Source of the DNA: Emticicia sp. CRIBPO
GTDB taxonomy: Bacteria > Bacteroidota > Bacteroidia > Cytophagales > Spirosomataceae
DNA: 64,000 bases
Assembly (NCBI RefSeq): GCF_009905725.1
Contig: NZ_JAAAKV010000008.1
Location: forward strand, 62,001-126,000
Reading direction: 5' to 3'
The notes beneath the pieces are model-generated. The model had not been told where the DNA came from and searched no databases. It was given only the letters and a program-made list of their open reading frames with translations. The translations under genes were made by a program, and so were the position numbers. Below are positions 15,902 to 24,612 of the stretch, in pieces. The stretch's first letter is position 1; every line of letters begins with the position of its first letter.

Positions 15902-17043
15902 TTGAAGGCTCTTCTTGAGCCTTCATACATTTCATATTTCTGGAGTTTACATTCCAGAGATCCGTTAAACAATACCTTCTTTGAAGTGGGTTTCAATCCT
16001 AAAGCTCGTAAACCGTTAAAGTTGGAGCTGATGATCCACATTTCATGGCCAAGGTATTTTTGTTTTAAGACATCCCCGATTGATTTATAAAACTCCTCTA
16101 TTTTCTGCGGGTTTAATCTTTCCCCATAAGGCGGGTTAAGGATGATGATGCCGGCGGAATCCACGGGGACAGACTCAAAGAAATCTTCCTGTTTCAGGGA
16201 AATGAACTCATCCATATTTGCCCTTTCTGCATTTTCTGCCGTAATATCCAGAGCTTTCCGGTCTGTATCCCTGGCCAGTATTTTAGCGGTAGGTGCGGTT
16301 TGTTTTTCAATGAGACCATTTTTTATGGCTTCAAACACCTCAGGTTCATAATTGCTCCAGTTCTGAAAAGAAAAACTCCTGTTGAGCCCGGGAGCAGTAT
16401 TGGTGACAATCATCGCCGCTTCGATAGAAAATGTACCGGAACCGCACATCGGGTCGTAAATAACACTGTGGTTTTTTACCTCGCTGGTCAGCAAGATGCC
16501 AGCGGCAAGAACTTCGTTGATGGGGGCTTCATTTTTTGAAAGCCGGTATCCGCGTCTGTCGAGCGAAGGGCCGGTGCTGTCAAGTGAGACCGTTACCTTG
16601 TTGTTATAAATATGGATGTTGATCTCAATGTCCGGGTTTTGGGTATCAACAGATGGTCTTTGGTCAAACTTGTCCCGGAATTTGTCGACAATGGCATCTT
16701 TTGATTTTAAAGATACGTATTTTGAGTGTTTAAAGGTATCACTGCTGGTGGTGGCCGAGATGGAAAAAGTCTGATCAACTTCCAGGTAATCAAACCAGGG
16801 AATCATTTTAATATTATAGTACAGCTCCTGCTCGTCAAAAGCTTCAAACTCATCAATGGGTACCAGTATATTCAGGGCGGTTCTGAGGCTGAGATTGCTG
16901 AGGTAAATGTCATCCATGGTTCCTTCAAACCTGACTGCCCGGTTTAGAATTTTAACATTCTGAAGACCTAAAGCCTCCATTTCCTGGGCTAATACAGATT
17001 CAAGACCAAAAAGAGTTTTGACAATTACAGGGAAACCTTCCAT
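15898..17043 (-). CDS. RlmL-like rRNA N2-guanine methyltransferase
   Basis: The 381-residue product has an N-terminal ferredoxin-like/THUMP region (about residues 5-155) and a C-terminal UPF0020 methyltransferase domain. The latter has the SAM motif IYDPMCGSGTFSIEAA (about 193-208) and the catalytic IILNPPYGERL (about 299-309), typical of guanine-N2 methylation. It corresponds to the N-terminal half of E. coli RlmL and is common as a stand-alone protein in Bacteroidota. The exact rRNA position is not known from sequence. It converges with carA and diverges from thrC. Confidence 0.9.
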   Translation of the reverse strand: MEGFPVIVKTLFGLESVLAQEMEALGLQNVKILNRAVRFEGTMDDIYLSNLSLRTALNILVPIDEFEAFDEQELYYNIKMIPWFDYLEVDQTFSISATTSSDTFKHSKYVSLKSKDAIVDKFRDKFDQRPSVDTQNPDIEINIHIYNNKVTVSLDSTGPSLDRRGYRLSKNEAPINEVLAAGILLTSEVKNHSVIYDPMCGSGTFSIEAAMIVTNTAPGLNRSFSFQNWSNYEPEVFEAIKNGLIEKQTAPTAKILARDTDRKALDITAENAERANMDEFISLKQEDFFESVPVDSAGIIILNPPYGERLNPQKIEEFYKSIGDVLKQKYLGHEMWIISSNFNGLRALGLKPTSKKVLFNGSLECKLQKYEMYEGSRRAFN

Positions 17044-17153
17044 AAATACAACCGGATTTTTTCTAAAAAATTAAGTCGCAAAATATCTTCAAATTGCTGT
17101 ATTATCTAATTAAAAGTCCGTTAATTTGCGTTTCAATCATTATTTTTTTGTTG

Positions 17154-18464
17154 ATGCAGTTATTCAGTACCAAAAGAGAAAGTCCTGAAGTAGGATTTGA
17201 AGAAGCGATTTTCAGGGGTTTACCACCAGACAACGGACTCTACATGCCAGATCACATACCTGTGCTCGGCAAGGATTTCTGGGATGGAGCAGACCAGTTG
17301 AGTTTTCAGGAAATTGCCTTTGAAATGGCCAATGCTCTTTTAAGTGATGAAGTACCTGCTGCTGATCTGAAAAGTATTGTTGATCAGGCCATTAATTTTC
17401 CGGCACCGCTTGTCAGGGTTGAAGAGAATATTTATTGTCTTGAACTTTTCCATGGCACTTCGATGGCCTTTAAGGATTTCGGAGCCCGTTTCATGGCGGC
17501 TACAATGTCATATTTCCTGCAAAAGTCCAATCGCAAAATCAACATCCTGGTAGCCACCTCAGGTGACACGGGTGGGGCAGTGGCCCAGGGGTTTTTCGGA
17601 GTACCCAATATTACGGTGACGATACTTTACCCCAAAGGCAAAGTAAGCGATATCCAGGAGAAACAGCTGACTACTTTAGGTAATAACGTAAGAGCCCTGG
17701 AGATTGACGGCACTTTTGATGACTGCCAGGCCCTGGTTAAGCAGGCGTTCCTGGATGAAGACCTGAGGAGTAAATTCAACCTGGCTTCGGCCAATTCTAT
17801 CAATATTGCACGACTGATTCCACAGTCATTTTACTATGCCCAGGCTTATGCTTCTCTTAAAAAGCTGGGCTTGCCTCTCGTATTTTCTGTTCCTTCCGGT
17901 AATTTCGGTAACCTTTGTGCAGGAATACTGGCCTGGAAAATGGGTATGCCCGTTAAGAAATTTATTGCCGCTACGAACCTGAATAAAGTGGTACCTGAAT
18001 ATTTATCGACCGGAGAGTATCGCCCGATAAGCCCGTCGGTATCTACCATTTCCAATGCCATGGATGTCGGAAACCCGAGCAATTTCCCAAGAATGTACGA
18101 ATTGTTTGACCGGAATATAGAGGTGATGCGTGCTCATGTGTACAGCACTTATTATGACGACGAGCAAACGAAAGCTTCCATCAAAGACCTCTACGATCAT
18201 CATCAGTATTTAGCCTGCCCGCATACAGCTATTGCCTACAGGGGATTAAAAGAATACCAGAAAACTGAGAAGGAGGAATTCTCCGGGGTATTTTTGTCAA
18301 CGGCTCATTATGCCAAGTTTTTACCGGAAATGGAAGCTGTGCTGCAGATGAAACCGGATATTCCGGAAAGGCTTCAGGGGTTACTAAGTAAAACCAAAGT
18401 TGCCGAAAGCCTTTCAACAGAATATCAGGAGTTCAAGACCTATCTGTCAGATCATTTGAGTTGA
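17154..18464 (+). CDS. thrC: Threonine synthase
   Basis: A PLP enzyme that converts O-phosphohomoserine to threonine. The start is set at ATG 17154, since the family begins near MQLFSTKRESPEVGFEEAI; an upstream in-frame TTG would add 20 hydrophobic residues that do not belong. The 436-residue product has FHGTSMAFKDFGARF with the PLP lysine, ATSGDTGGAVAQGFFG as phosphate/PLP-binding loop, and VPSGNFGNLCAGILA. Other threonine genes (thrA, thrB) are not in the window. Confidence 0.96.
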   Translation: MQLFSTKRESPEVGFEEAIFRGLPPDNGLYMPDHIPVLGKDFWDGADQLSFQEIAFEMANALLSDEVPAADLKSIVDQAINFPAPLVRVEENIYCLELFHGTSMAFKDFGARFMAATMSYFLQKSNRKINILVATSGDTGGAVAQGFFGVPNITVTILYPKGKVSDIQEKQLTTLGNNVRALEIDGTFDDCQALVKQAFLDEDLRSKFNLASANSINIARLIPQSFYYAQAYASLKKLGLPLVFSVPSGNFGNLCAGILAWKMGMPVKKFIAATNLNKVVPEYLSTGEYRPISPSVSTISNAMDVGNPSNFPRMYELFDRNIEVMRAHVYSTYYDDEQTKASIKDLYDHHQYLACPHTAIAYRGLKEYQKTEKEEFSGVFLSTAHYAKFLPEMEAVLQMKPDIPERLQGLLSKTKVAESLSTEYQEFKTYLSDHLS

Positions 18465-18470
18465 GGTTTC

Positions 18471-18833
18471 TCAGTCAAGCAGGATACTTAACCAGATAAA
18501 GACTGTGCAGATGCCCAGTCCGAGCGACTCACGCCCTAATTCAATATTAAGGGTCTTCATTTTCATGGAATCTACCATGAGGCCTTCCCATTCGGGCGGA
18601 AACTGGTTGGCAGACCATAAAAGGTAAACCAGACCCAGTACAAAGTAATGAATTTTACTTCCCTGCCCGTTCATACTTCTGTACAGTAAATAGACAGGAA
18701 TCAGGTAAACCGGTATCCAGATGTAGGGATCAGGGTCGTTATACTGGACGCCCGCCGCATACACAAGGAACAAGATCATGATGTAGTAAATTATTTTTTT
18801 GAAGGTCATCTTCTTTAATGGTTTTGGTTTCAA
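18471..18833 (-). CDS. TMEM220-like membrane protein
   Basis: A 120-residue protein with about four hydrophobic helices and the characteristic AAGVQYNDPDPYIWIPVYL motif (residues about 21-39) of the transmembrane family 220. A cluster of basic residues at the N-terminus suggests a cytosolic end. The true start could be Met9. Function of the family is unknown. It converges with thrC, with only 6 bp between the two stop codons. Confidence 0.75.
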   Translation of the reverse strand: MKPKPLKKMTFKKIIYYIMILFLVYAAGVQYNDPDPYIWIPVYLIPVYLLYRSMNGQGSKIHYFVLGLVYLLWSANQFPPEWEGLMVDSMKMKTLNIELGRESLGLGICTVFIWLSILLD

Positions 18834-18904
18834 ACATTTAGCTTTGCAATGATACGAACTTTTTGAATTACTTGATTTTTTATTGAAAAAATATTGAAAG
18901 CGGG

Positions 18905-18934
18905 TTGCAGAACCACAAAAAAGTACTACTTTTG
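18905..18934 (+). promoter_or_regulatory. SRP RNA promoter
   Basis: TTG (18905-18907), exactly 19 bases, then TACTTTTG (18927-18934) is a textbook Bacteroidota housekeeping promoter (TTG-N19-TAnnTTTG). The expected start about 5-7 bases downstream falls on the first bases of the SRP RNA terminal helix. It is the cleanest promoter in the window. Confidence 0.85.
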
Positions 18935-18938
18935 TGTC

Positions 18939-19025
18939 GGCAAATTACCAGCTCCTGCTGAATTCCCCCAGGACCGGAAGGTAGCAAGGGTAGGCGGTCG
19001 TAGCGGTGAATTTGCCTTTTTTTTT
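18939..19025 (+). ncRNA. ffs: Signal recognition particle RNA (small type)
   Basis: The conserved apical domain reads CAGGACCGGAAGGTAGCA (18970-18985), with the GGAA tetraloop closed by ACC/GGT and the Ffh-binding symmetric loop around it. The ends GGCAAATT (18939-18946) and AATTTGCC (19009-19016) pair, closing a single long hairpin of about 78 bases. A run of nine or more Ts follows, as in an intrinsic terminator. The RNA works with Ffh to target membrane proteins. The promoter directly upstream is near-ideal. Confidence 0.93.
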
Positions 19026-19062
19026 CTTCAATTTTTACTTTAATCCCAAATTTTTCCCGATC

Positions 19063-19719
19063 ATGAAATTTTTTATTGATACTGCCAGTCTGAAAGAAAT
19101 ACAGGAAGCACAGGATCTTGGCGTTTTAGATGGTGTAACTACCAACCCGTCGTTAATGGCGAAAGAGGGTATTGGTGGAGACCAGAATGTTAAGGATCAC
19201 TACAAAGCCATCTGCAAAATTGTTGACGGTGACGTAAGTGCTGAGGTAATCTCAACTGACTACGAAGGTATGATCAGAGAAGGAGAGGAGTTGGTTAAAT
19301 TGAGTGATCAGATCGTAGTGAAAATCCCTATGATCAGAGACGGTGTTAAAGCCATCAGATATTTTTCAGAAAGAGGTATCAAGACCAACTGTACATTGGT
19401 GTTCTCTGCAGGTCAGGCTCTTTTGGCTGCCAAAGCGGGTGCTACCTATGTTTCGCCGTTCATCGGCCGTCTGGATGACGTTTCTACTGATGGTCTGATC
19501 CTTATTGAAGACATCAGGACTATTTATGACAACTACGGCTACGAAACCCAGATACTTGCCGCTTCAGTTCGTCACTCTATGCATATTCTTAGCTGTGCTA
19601 AATTGGGAGCCGATGTTATGACAGGGCCTCTTTCAGCCATCTTATCATTGTTGAATCATCCGCTTACAGATATCGGATTGGCTAAGTTTTTAGCTGATCA
19701 CGCTAAAGTAAATAAATAA
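19063..19719 (+). CDS. Fructose-6-phosphate aldolase/transaldolase family
   Basis: The start is ATG 19063, giving [16 protein letters not shown], the usual N-terminus of the FSA/TalC family. The upstream in-frame extension lies in the T-tract of the SRP RNA. The 218-residue product is typical of small transaldolases. It contains [13 protein letters not shown] (about residues 22-34), the Schiff-base lysine in [12 protein letters not shown], and [13 protein letters not shown]. It probably acts in the pentose phosphate pathway as transaldolase. A clear terminator follows. Confidence 0.92.
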   Translation: MKFFIDTASLKEIQEAQDLGVLDGVTTNPSLMAKEGIGGDQNVKDHYKAICKIVDGDVSAEVISTDYEGMIREGEELVKLSDQIVVKIPMIRDGVKAIRYFSERGIKTNCTLVFSAGQALLAAKAGATYVSPFIGRLDDVSTDGLILIEDIRTIYDNYGYETQILAASVRHSMHILSCAKLGADVMTGPLSAILSLLNHPLTDIGLAKFLADHAKVNK

Positions 19720-19725
19720 TATTAC

Positions 19726-19756
19726 CGGGTATTGGAGCAATTCAATACCCGTTTTT
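19726..19756 (+). terminator. Intrinsic terminator after the transaldolase gene
   Basis: CGGGTATTG (19726-19734) pairs perfectly with CAATACCCG (19743-19751) around 8 bases, followed by TTTTT. It ends only 10 bp before the ftsE start codon. Confidence 0.85.
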
Positions 19757-19766
19757 CTTTCGCTTC

Positions 19767-20450
19767 ATGGAACAGGCCGTCATATCGCTTCAACATGCTT
19801 TTATTTACCAAAAGGAAAAGTTGGTCCTTTCAGATGTCAATTTTGAAATACCCAAAGGCGAATTTGTTTACCTGATCGGCAAAACCGGCAGTGGTAAATC
19901 TTCACTCCTCAGAACGCTCTACGCTGACTTATGGCTTGAAAAAGGCAAAGCAGACGTGGTAGGCTTCAAACTTCACGAAATCAAATCAAAGGACATTCCT
20001 TTTTTAAGACGCAAGATCGGGATCGTTTTCCAGGATTTTCAGTTATTGTCTGACCGTAATATTGTTCAGAATCTCCGTTTCTTTATGAAAGCCATGGGCT
20101 GGACAGTGGCCTCTGAAATCGATCAGCGTATCAGCGAGGTGCTGGTGCTGGTAGGTTTGCCTGATGTACTGACCAAGATGCCTCACCAGCTTTCGGGCGG
20201 GGAACAGCAGAGAATTGCTATTGCAAGGGCTTTACTGAACAACCCGGACATTATCCTGGCTGACGAACCAACCGGCAACCTTGATCCTGAGAAGTCTATT
20301 GAGATATTAAAGTTGTTTTTCAAGATCAATGAAGTGTCACAGACTTCTGTGCTGATGGCTACTCATGGGCTTGATCTGATAGAGCGTTTCCCAAAGAGGA
20401 CTTTATACTGTGACAACGGTCAGATCAAGGACCTTACAGAAACCCCGTAA
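19767..20450 (+). CDS. ftsE: Cell division ATP-binding protein FtsE
   Basis: A 227-residue ABC ATPase with Walker [10 protein letters not shown] (about residues 38-46), signature [16 protein letters not shown], and Walker [14 protein letters not shown]. FtsE pairs with FtsX in the inner membrane to activate septal peptidoglycan hydrolases. The identity as FtsE rather than a LolD-like ATPase rests on family similarity. ftsX lies about 7.5 kb away rather than adjacent. Its end overlaps the convergent barrel gene by 17 bp. Confidence 0.85.
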   Translation: MEQAVISLQHAFIYQKEKLVLSDVNFEIPKGEFVYLIGKTGSGKSSLLRTLYADLWLEKGKADVVGFKLHEIKSKDIPFLRRKIGIVFQDFQLLSDRNIVQNLRFFMKAMGWTVASEIDQRISEVLVLVGLPDVLTKMPHQLSGGEQQRIAIARALLNNPDIILADEPTGNLDPEKSIEILKLFFKINEVSQTSVLMATHGLDLIERFPKRTLYCDNGQIKDLTETP

Positions 20451-21144
20451 AGCCTACTTTTACCTGGAACTGGTTCGGGACAACCACTTTCTTCTCAAAA
20501 TACACTTCAGCAGCAGAGTTGACCAAAACACTTTTCCTGTCCATTTGTCTGACAGGATTTGATCCGTTTACATAAATACCGATATCAATATATTTAGCCG
20601 CCTGACCTTCGCGTGACGCCTTGATGCCTATGCCGGCACCTGCACCATAGTTCAATGCCACAGAGTTCATTTTATCGATCTTGTACTGCTCTTCGTCAGA
20701 TACATTTTCCATGATCCTGGCATTATAAAGCTTTGGTCCTGAAAACACATCAACGTAAGGGTTTATTTTGGAAGACCACAGGACAGGCCTGTATCTCACG
20801 TACAAGTTGAGCCAGAATTCTGAATAAGACACATAAAAGTTACCTCCGTACTGGTTGATGATGTCTTTTTGTTTGTTGCCCTGATAGCCAAATTCGCCTC
20901 CGGTAAAAAGCCTGGAGCTTCTCATCTGTTTTTTGAAGGGATTGACGAGGTAAACCATCGTTACACCAAAAGTGGAAGCCGGGTCGTCAATAGATTTTAA
21001 GTAGTTTTTATAAGAACCGGTAGGGTAGCCTTTCATGAGGCTTATGGTATAAGACGCTTTGTCGAAACCTTCAGTGGTTTCCGCCTGTCCATAAGCCCCA
21101 GAAAAGATCATCAGGGCCATCATGACCCTCAGCAGTTTTTTCAT
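20434..21144 (-). CDS. Outer-membrane beta-barrel protein, porX-linked
   Basis: A 236-residue protein with an N-terminal signal peptide (MKKLLRVMMALMIFSGAYG). Alternating aromatic/hydrophobic strands such as NFYVSYSEFWLNLYVRYRP and ALNYGAGAGIGIKAS suggest a small outer-membrane beta-barrel. I cannot assign a named family. It begins one base after the porX stop codon, so the two are almost certainly co-transcribed, perhaps translationally coupled. Its 3' end overlaps ftsE by 17 bp. Confidence 0.75.
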   Translation of the reverse strand: MKKLLRVMMALMIFSGAYGQAETTEGFDKASYTISLMKGYPTGSYKNYLKSIDDPASTFGVTMVYLVNPFKKQMRSSRLFTGGEFGYQGNKQKDIINQYGGNFYVSYSEFWLNLYVRYRPVLWSSKINPYVDVFSGPKLYNARIMENVSDEEQYKIDKMNSVALNYGAGAGIGIKASREGQAAKYIDIGIYVNGSNPVRQMDRKSVLVNSAAEVYFEKKVVVPNQFQVKVGFTGFL

Positions 21145-21145
21145 C

Positions 21146-22711
21146 CTATTTTGCCTTTAAATATGCCACAGGCACAATAATTTCTTCAAGTGAGATACCT
21201 CCGTGCTGAAAAGTATCCTTATAATGACTTACATAATGATTGTAATTATTCGGATACGCGAAAAAATAATCGGAGGTGGTAAAGAAGTATGCCGTCGAAA
21301 CATTCGGACTCGGTAATTTGAACTGTTCAGGCCTCCTTACTTCCAGAACGTGGTCGTTTTTGTCATCCAGGTTCAGGTTTTTACCTTGTTTGTATCTCAG
21401 GTTGGTGTTGACGTTCCTGTCCCCGACAATCCTCTTCGGGTTTTTGACTTTCACCATACCGTGGTCGGTTGTAATGACCAGTCTTCCGTTTTTGGAAGCA
21501 ATGCTCTTCAGCAGGTCCAGCATCGGGGAGTGCTCTATCCACGAGCGGGTAATGGATCTGTAGGCCGCTTCGTCGGGAGCAAGCTCTTTAATCATGTTCA
21601 TGTCTGTACGGGCATGAGAAAGCATATCCACGAAGTTATAAACCACAACAATCAGGTCGTCTTTGAGCAGGTTGTTGAAGTTATCTACCAATGATTTCCC
21701 CTGGTTGTTGTTGAGGATTTTATGGTATGAAAACTTGGTGTTTTTGTTCATTTTTTTGAGCTGACGTCTCAAAAACTCGTCTTCATTCTTATTCAGCCCT
21801 TCTTCGTTGTCCCCCTCATCATTGACCCACAGGTCAGGATGTTGTTTGGCCATATCATAAGGGGTTAGCCCTGAGAAAATAGCATTACGGGCATAAGAAG
21901 TGGCTGTTGGGAGGATAGAATAGTAAGTATCATCTTCTTCTATCACAAAAAGGTCCGAGATCAGTTCCTGCATCAGTTTCCACTGATCCAGCCTGAAATT
22001 ATCAATAAGGATAAAGAAAAGGGGAGAGTTGTCTTCCAGTAAAGGGAAAACTTTCTTTTTTAATAAATTATGAGACAACAACGGTCTTTCCGCATTGGGA
22101 TCCGACATCCACGAAGCATAGTTTTCTTCAATGAACCTGCAGAATTTATTATTGGCTTCGGATTTCTGCATGTTGAATACTTCATCCATCGAGTTGTCCA
22201 CAGATTTGTCAAGCTCAAGCTCCCAGTAAACCAGTTTTTTATAGATATCGGCCCACTCTTCAAAATTGATGTGGTCGTTATACTGCATGGTGATGTTTCT
22301 GAAATCCTGCATGTAATTCAGGTTCGTCTTTTCAGAAACCAGCCTTTTGTTATCCAGGATTTTTTTGGCAGAAAGTAAAATCTGCTTCGGATTGATGGGC
22401 TTGATCAGGTAATCGGCGATTTTCGAACCGATGGCATCTTCCATGATGTGCTCTTCTTCAGACTTGGTGATCATCACTACCGGTATGGAAGGTTTGATGA
22501 CTTTTATCTGTGCCAGGGTATCCAGTCCGGTCATACCGGCCATCATCTCATCCAGGAAAATAAGGTCAAAATTTTGTTTTTCCACAAGGTCAAGGGCGTC
22601 GGCACCGCTGGGTACGGGTGTCACATCATAGCCTTTGCCTTCCAGAAATAAAATATATGGTTTCAGCAGATCAATTTCATCGTCTGCCCAGAGTATCGAA
22701 TATCGTTGCAT
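21146..22711 (-). CDS. porX: PorX-type response regulator with PglZ domain
   Basis: A 521-residue protein. The receiver domain (about residues 1-125) has the acidic pair D10-D11, phosphoacceptor D54, and lysine in DYLIKPINP. The C-terminal PglZ domain of the alkaline phosphatase superfamily (about 155-521) shows FFILIDNFRLDQW, TATSYARNAIFSG with the likely nucleophile, VITTDHGMVKV and FQHGGISLEEIIVP as metal-ligand segments. PorX with the kinase PorY regulates type IX secretion in Porphyromonas gingivalis. A co-transcribed barrel gene follows. porY is not in the window. Confidence 0.9.
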   Translation of the reverse strand: MQRYSILWADDEIDLLKPYILFLEGKGYDVTPVPSGADALDLVEKQNFDLIFLDEMMAGMTGLDTLAQIKVIKPSIPVVMITKSEEEHIMEDAIGSKIADYLIKPINPKQILLSAKKILDNKRLVSEKTNLNYMQDFRNITMQYNDHINFEEWADIYKKLVYWELELDKSVDNSMDEVFNMQKSEANNKFCRFIEENYASWMSDPNAERPLLSHNLLKKKVFPLLEDNSPLFFILIDNFRLDQWKLMQELISDLFVIEEDDTYYSILPTATSYARNAIFSGLTPYDMAKQHPDLWVNDEGDNEEGLNKNEDEFLRRQLKKMNKNTKFSYHKILNNNQGKSLVDNFNNLLKDDLIVVVYNFVDMLSHARTDMNMIKELAPDEAAYRSITRSWIEHSPMLDLLKSIASKNGRLVITTDHGMVKVKNPKRIVGDRNVNTNLRYKQGKNLNLDDKNDHVLEVRRPEQFKLPSPNVSTAYFFTTSDYFFAYPNNYNHYVSHYKDTFQHGGISLEEIIVPVAYLKAK

Positions 22712-22801
22712 AAATTACGTTTGTTAGTTAAAATGATTTATTTTATGGCTACCTGTCATTAATTAAAGGAAGTACTCCTGTTATACTAATGTTCCAAACC
22801 C

Positions 22802-23551
22802 TCATTTATTGTCAAATAACGCTTTGATTTTAATCAGATCTTCCGGAGTGTCTACTCCGAAACTCTCATATTCTGTTTCCTTGACCTGTATTTTGTAGCC
22901 ATAACCCAGCCACCTGAGCTGTTCCAGTTTTTCAGTATTTTCCAGAGGCGAAACCGGGATTTTTACTATTTGTTCCAGAACATCCGACCTGAAAGCGTAA
23001 ATTCCGATGTGCTTAAAGAAATCACAGAAATTCATCCATTCTTCCAGTTCCTTACCCCTGACATAAGGGATCGTCTGCCGGCTGAAATAAAGTGCCTGCC
23101 TACGCATGGTCAATACTACCTTAACTACATTCGGGTTGGTTAGTTCTTCAATATCGGTAATTTTTTTTGCTGAAGTAGCAATTTCAGTCTTAAAATCCAG
23201 AAAATTGGACAGGGCATCAATCACATCCGGCTGAATAAAAGGTTCATCACCCTGGATATTGATGGCATAATCGAACTCCGTTTCGCCTCCGTACAGCTTC
23301 AATACCTCGGCACAGCGGTCTGTACCGCTCGGATGTGAAGTATCTGTCATTGTCACTTCTCCGCCAAAAGAAACGACATGATCGTATATCCTCTGGTCAT
23401 CGGTTGCCACAACCACTTTTTTGAGAGATTTTGCCTGTGAACATTGCTCATATACCCTCTGGATGATTGTCTTTCCTCCGATTTCTACCAAAGGTTTGCC
23501 TGGAAACCTTGTTGATTCAAAACGGGCCGGAATAATGCCGATAATTTTCAT
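22802..23551 (-). CDS. kdsB: CMP-KDO synthetase
   Basis: 3-deoxy-manno-octulosonate cytidylyltransferase activates KDO with CTP for lipopolysaccharide core synthesis. The 249-residue product has the N-terminal IGIIPARFESTRFPGKPL (residues 3-20), SGTDRCAEVLKLY and INIQGDEPFIQPD, all diagnostic. Length matches E. coli KdsB (248). It shows that the organism makes KDO-containing LPS. A -7 box for this gene lies at 23577-23584. Confidence 0.97.
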   Translation of the reverse strand: MKIIGIIPARFESTRFPGKPLVEIGGKTIIQRVYEQCSQAKSLKKVVVATDDQRIYDHVVSFGGEVTMTDTSHPSGTDRCAEVLKLYGGETEFDYAINIQGDEPFIQPDVIDALSNFLDFKTEIATSAKKITDIEELTNPNVVKVVLTMRRQALYFSRQTIPYVRGKELEEWMNFCDFFKHIGIYAFRSDVLEQIVKIPVSPLENTEKLEQLRWLGYGYKIQVKETEYESFGVDTPEDLIKIKALFDNK

Positions 23552-23576
23552 TTTTAGAATTTTAAAATTTGAAAGG

Positions 23577-23584
23577 CAAAATTA
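23577..23584 (-). promoter_or_regulatory. kdsB promoter -7 box
   Basis: Read on the minus strand the bases are TAATTTTG, an exact TAnnTTTG match about 26 bases before the kdsB ATG. No TTG sits at the ideal -33 distance, so the call rests on one element and position. Confidence 0.4.
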
Positions 23585-23647
23585 TATAAGAAAAGAAATT
23601 TTGAGTCGTTTTCATGAATAAAATCCTCAACTAATCGATAAAAATGT

Positions 23648-23655
23648 TAAATTTG
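23648..23655 (+). promoter_or_regulatory. Promoter -7 box before the LysM gene
   Basis: TAAATTTG matches TAnnTTTG. A transcript from about 23662 would exclude the in-frame ATG at 23644 and support the ATG at 23689 as start. No good -33 element is visible. Confidence 0.45.
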
Positions 23656-23688
23656 TGTCATTGTTTTCCTGATAACCCAAAAAATATA

Positions 23689-24582
23689 ATGAAGAAGTTC
23701 CTGACACTGGCCATATTTATGGCCTCGATCGTACATTCATACGGTCGGAATTACCATCCTGTTGATTCTGTGGGCCTTGAAACTAAAAACGGCCTTGTAT
23801 TTATACTGCATAAAGTTGAGGCAGGGCAAACCCTCTATAGCCTGTCCAAAAGATACAAATGTAATATCAGCGAGGTGATCGCCCTGAATGCTGAACTGAA
23901 TGGCGATTTTGCAATAAAATCCGGACAACAGATCAGTTTCCCTTATATTAAGAACGGAAGCCAGGTAAAAGCTGCAGAACCCAAAGCCAAAGAAGTGAGG
24001 GTTATATCCGAAACACAGAAGGTAGGGCAGGTGGAAGAAGCAGATCCGGGATTGATGAATGCCCATGTTTTTCATGTGGTGAAAGATGGTGAAACCGTCT
24101 ATTCGATCTCCCGCACTCATAATATATCACAGGAAGACCTCATCAGGATCAATAACATAACAGACCTGAGAATTATTCCGGAACAGAAACTTCTGATCGA
24201 TAAATCTTACGCTGCGGTTAAGAAGAGTGTAAATGTCAATGAAATAAAGACCGGGGAAAATAAGCCTAAAGTGATTGCCACCACGATTCCGTCGACCATC
24301 AGGTTGAAAAAAGTAAAGGAAATAGGCATCGCGGAAGTGATTAACACGGGTAACAAAAGCAACAAACACCTGGCTTTACACAGAACGGCCCCGATAGGCT
24401 CCTTTCTGACGGTAACCAACGAAGCCACGGGAGACAGCGTCCAGGTCAAAGTGGTCGGAAATATGAATGAAGTAGGCTCTGACCAGGACATACTCGTGAA
24501 AATTTCCCCTTCGGCTTTCAGTAAATTAAAACCCCGCGACTCCAGGATCAGGGCTGCGGTTTCCTATAATATTCCCAGGTAA
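23689..24582 (+). CDS. Secreted protein with two LysM domains
   Basis: From ATG 23689 the 297-residue product begins with a signal peptide (MKKFLTLAIFMASIVHSYG). It then has a LysM domain near residues 43-86 (HKVEAGQTLYSLSKRYKCN) and a second near 128-170 (FHVVKDGETVYSISRTHNIS). The C-terminal 85 residues (GIAEVINTGNKSNKHLALHR onward) look like an RlpA-type double-psi beta-barrel. LysM binds peptidoglycan, so a periplasmic cell-wall role is likely. It is followed by the TIGR02757 gene after 30 bp, probably in one transcript. Confidence 0.85.
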   Translation: MKKFLTLAIFMASIVHSYGRNYHPVDSVGLETKNGLVFILHKVEAGQTLYSLSKRYKCNISEVIALNAELNGDFAIKSGQQISFPYIKNGSQVKAAEPKAKEVRVISETQKVGQVEEADPGLMNAHVFHVVKDGETVYSISRTHNISQEDLIRINNITDLRIIPEQKLLIDKSYAAVKKSVNVNEIKTGENKPKVIATTIPSTIRLKKVKEIGIAEVINTGNKSNKHLALHRTAPIGSFLTVTNEATGDSVQVKVVGNMNEVGSDQDILVKISPSAFSKLKPRDSRIRAAVSYNIPR

Positions 24583-24612
24583 CATCCGGGATATCATCTA
24601 TTTGATTGGCTA

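Noticed and set aside
19006-19062. N-terminal extension of the transaldolase with a Phe run
   Set aside because: The Phe codons are the T-tract of the SRP RNA terminator; the family starts at [10 protein letters not shown].
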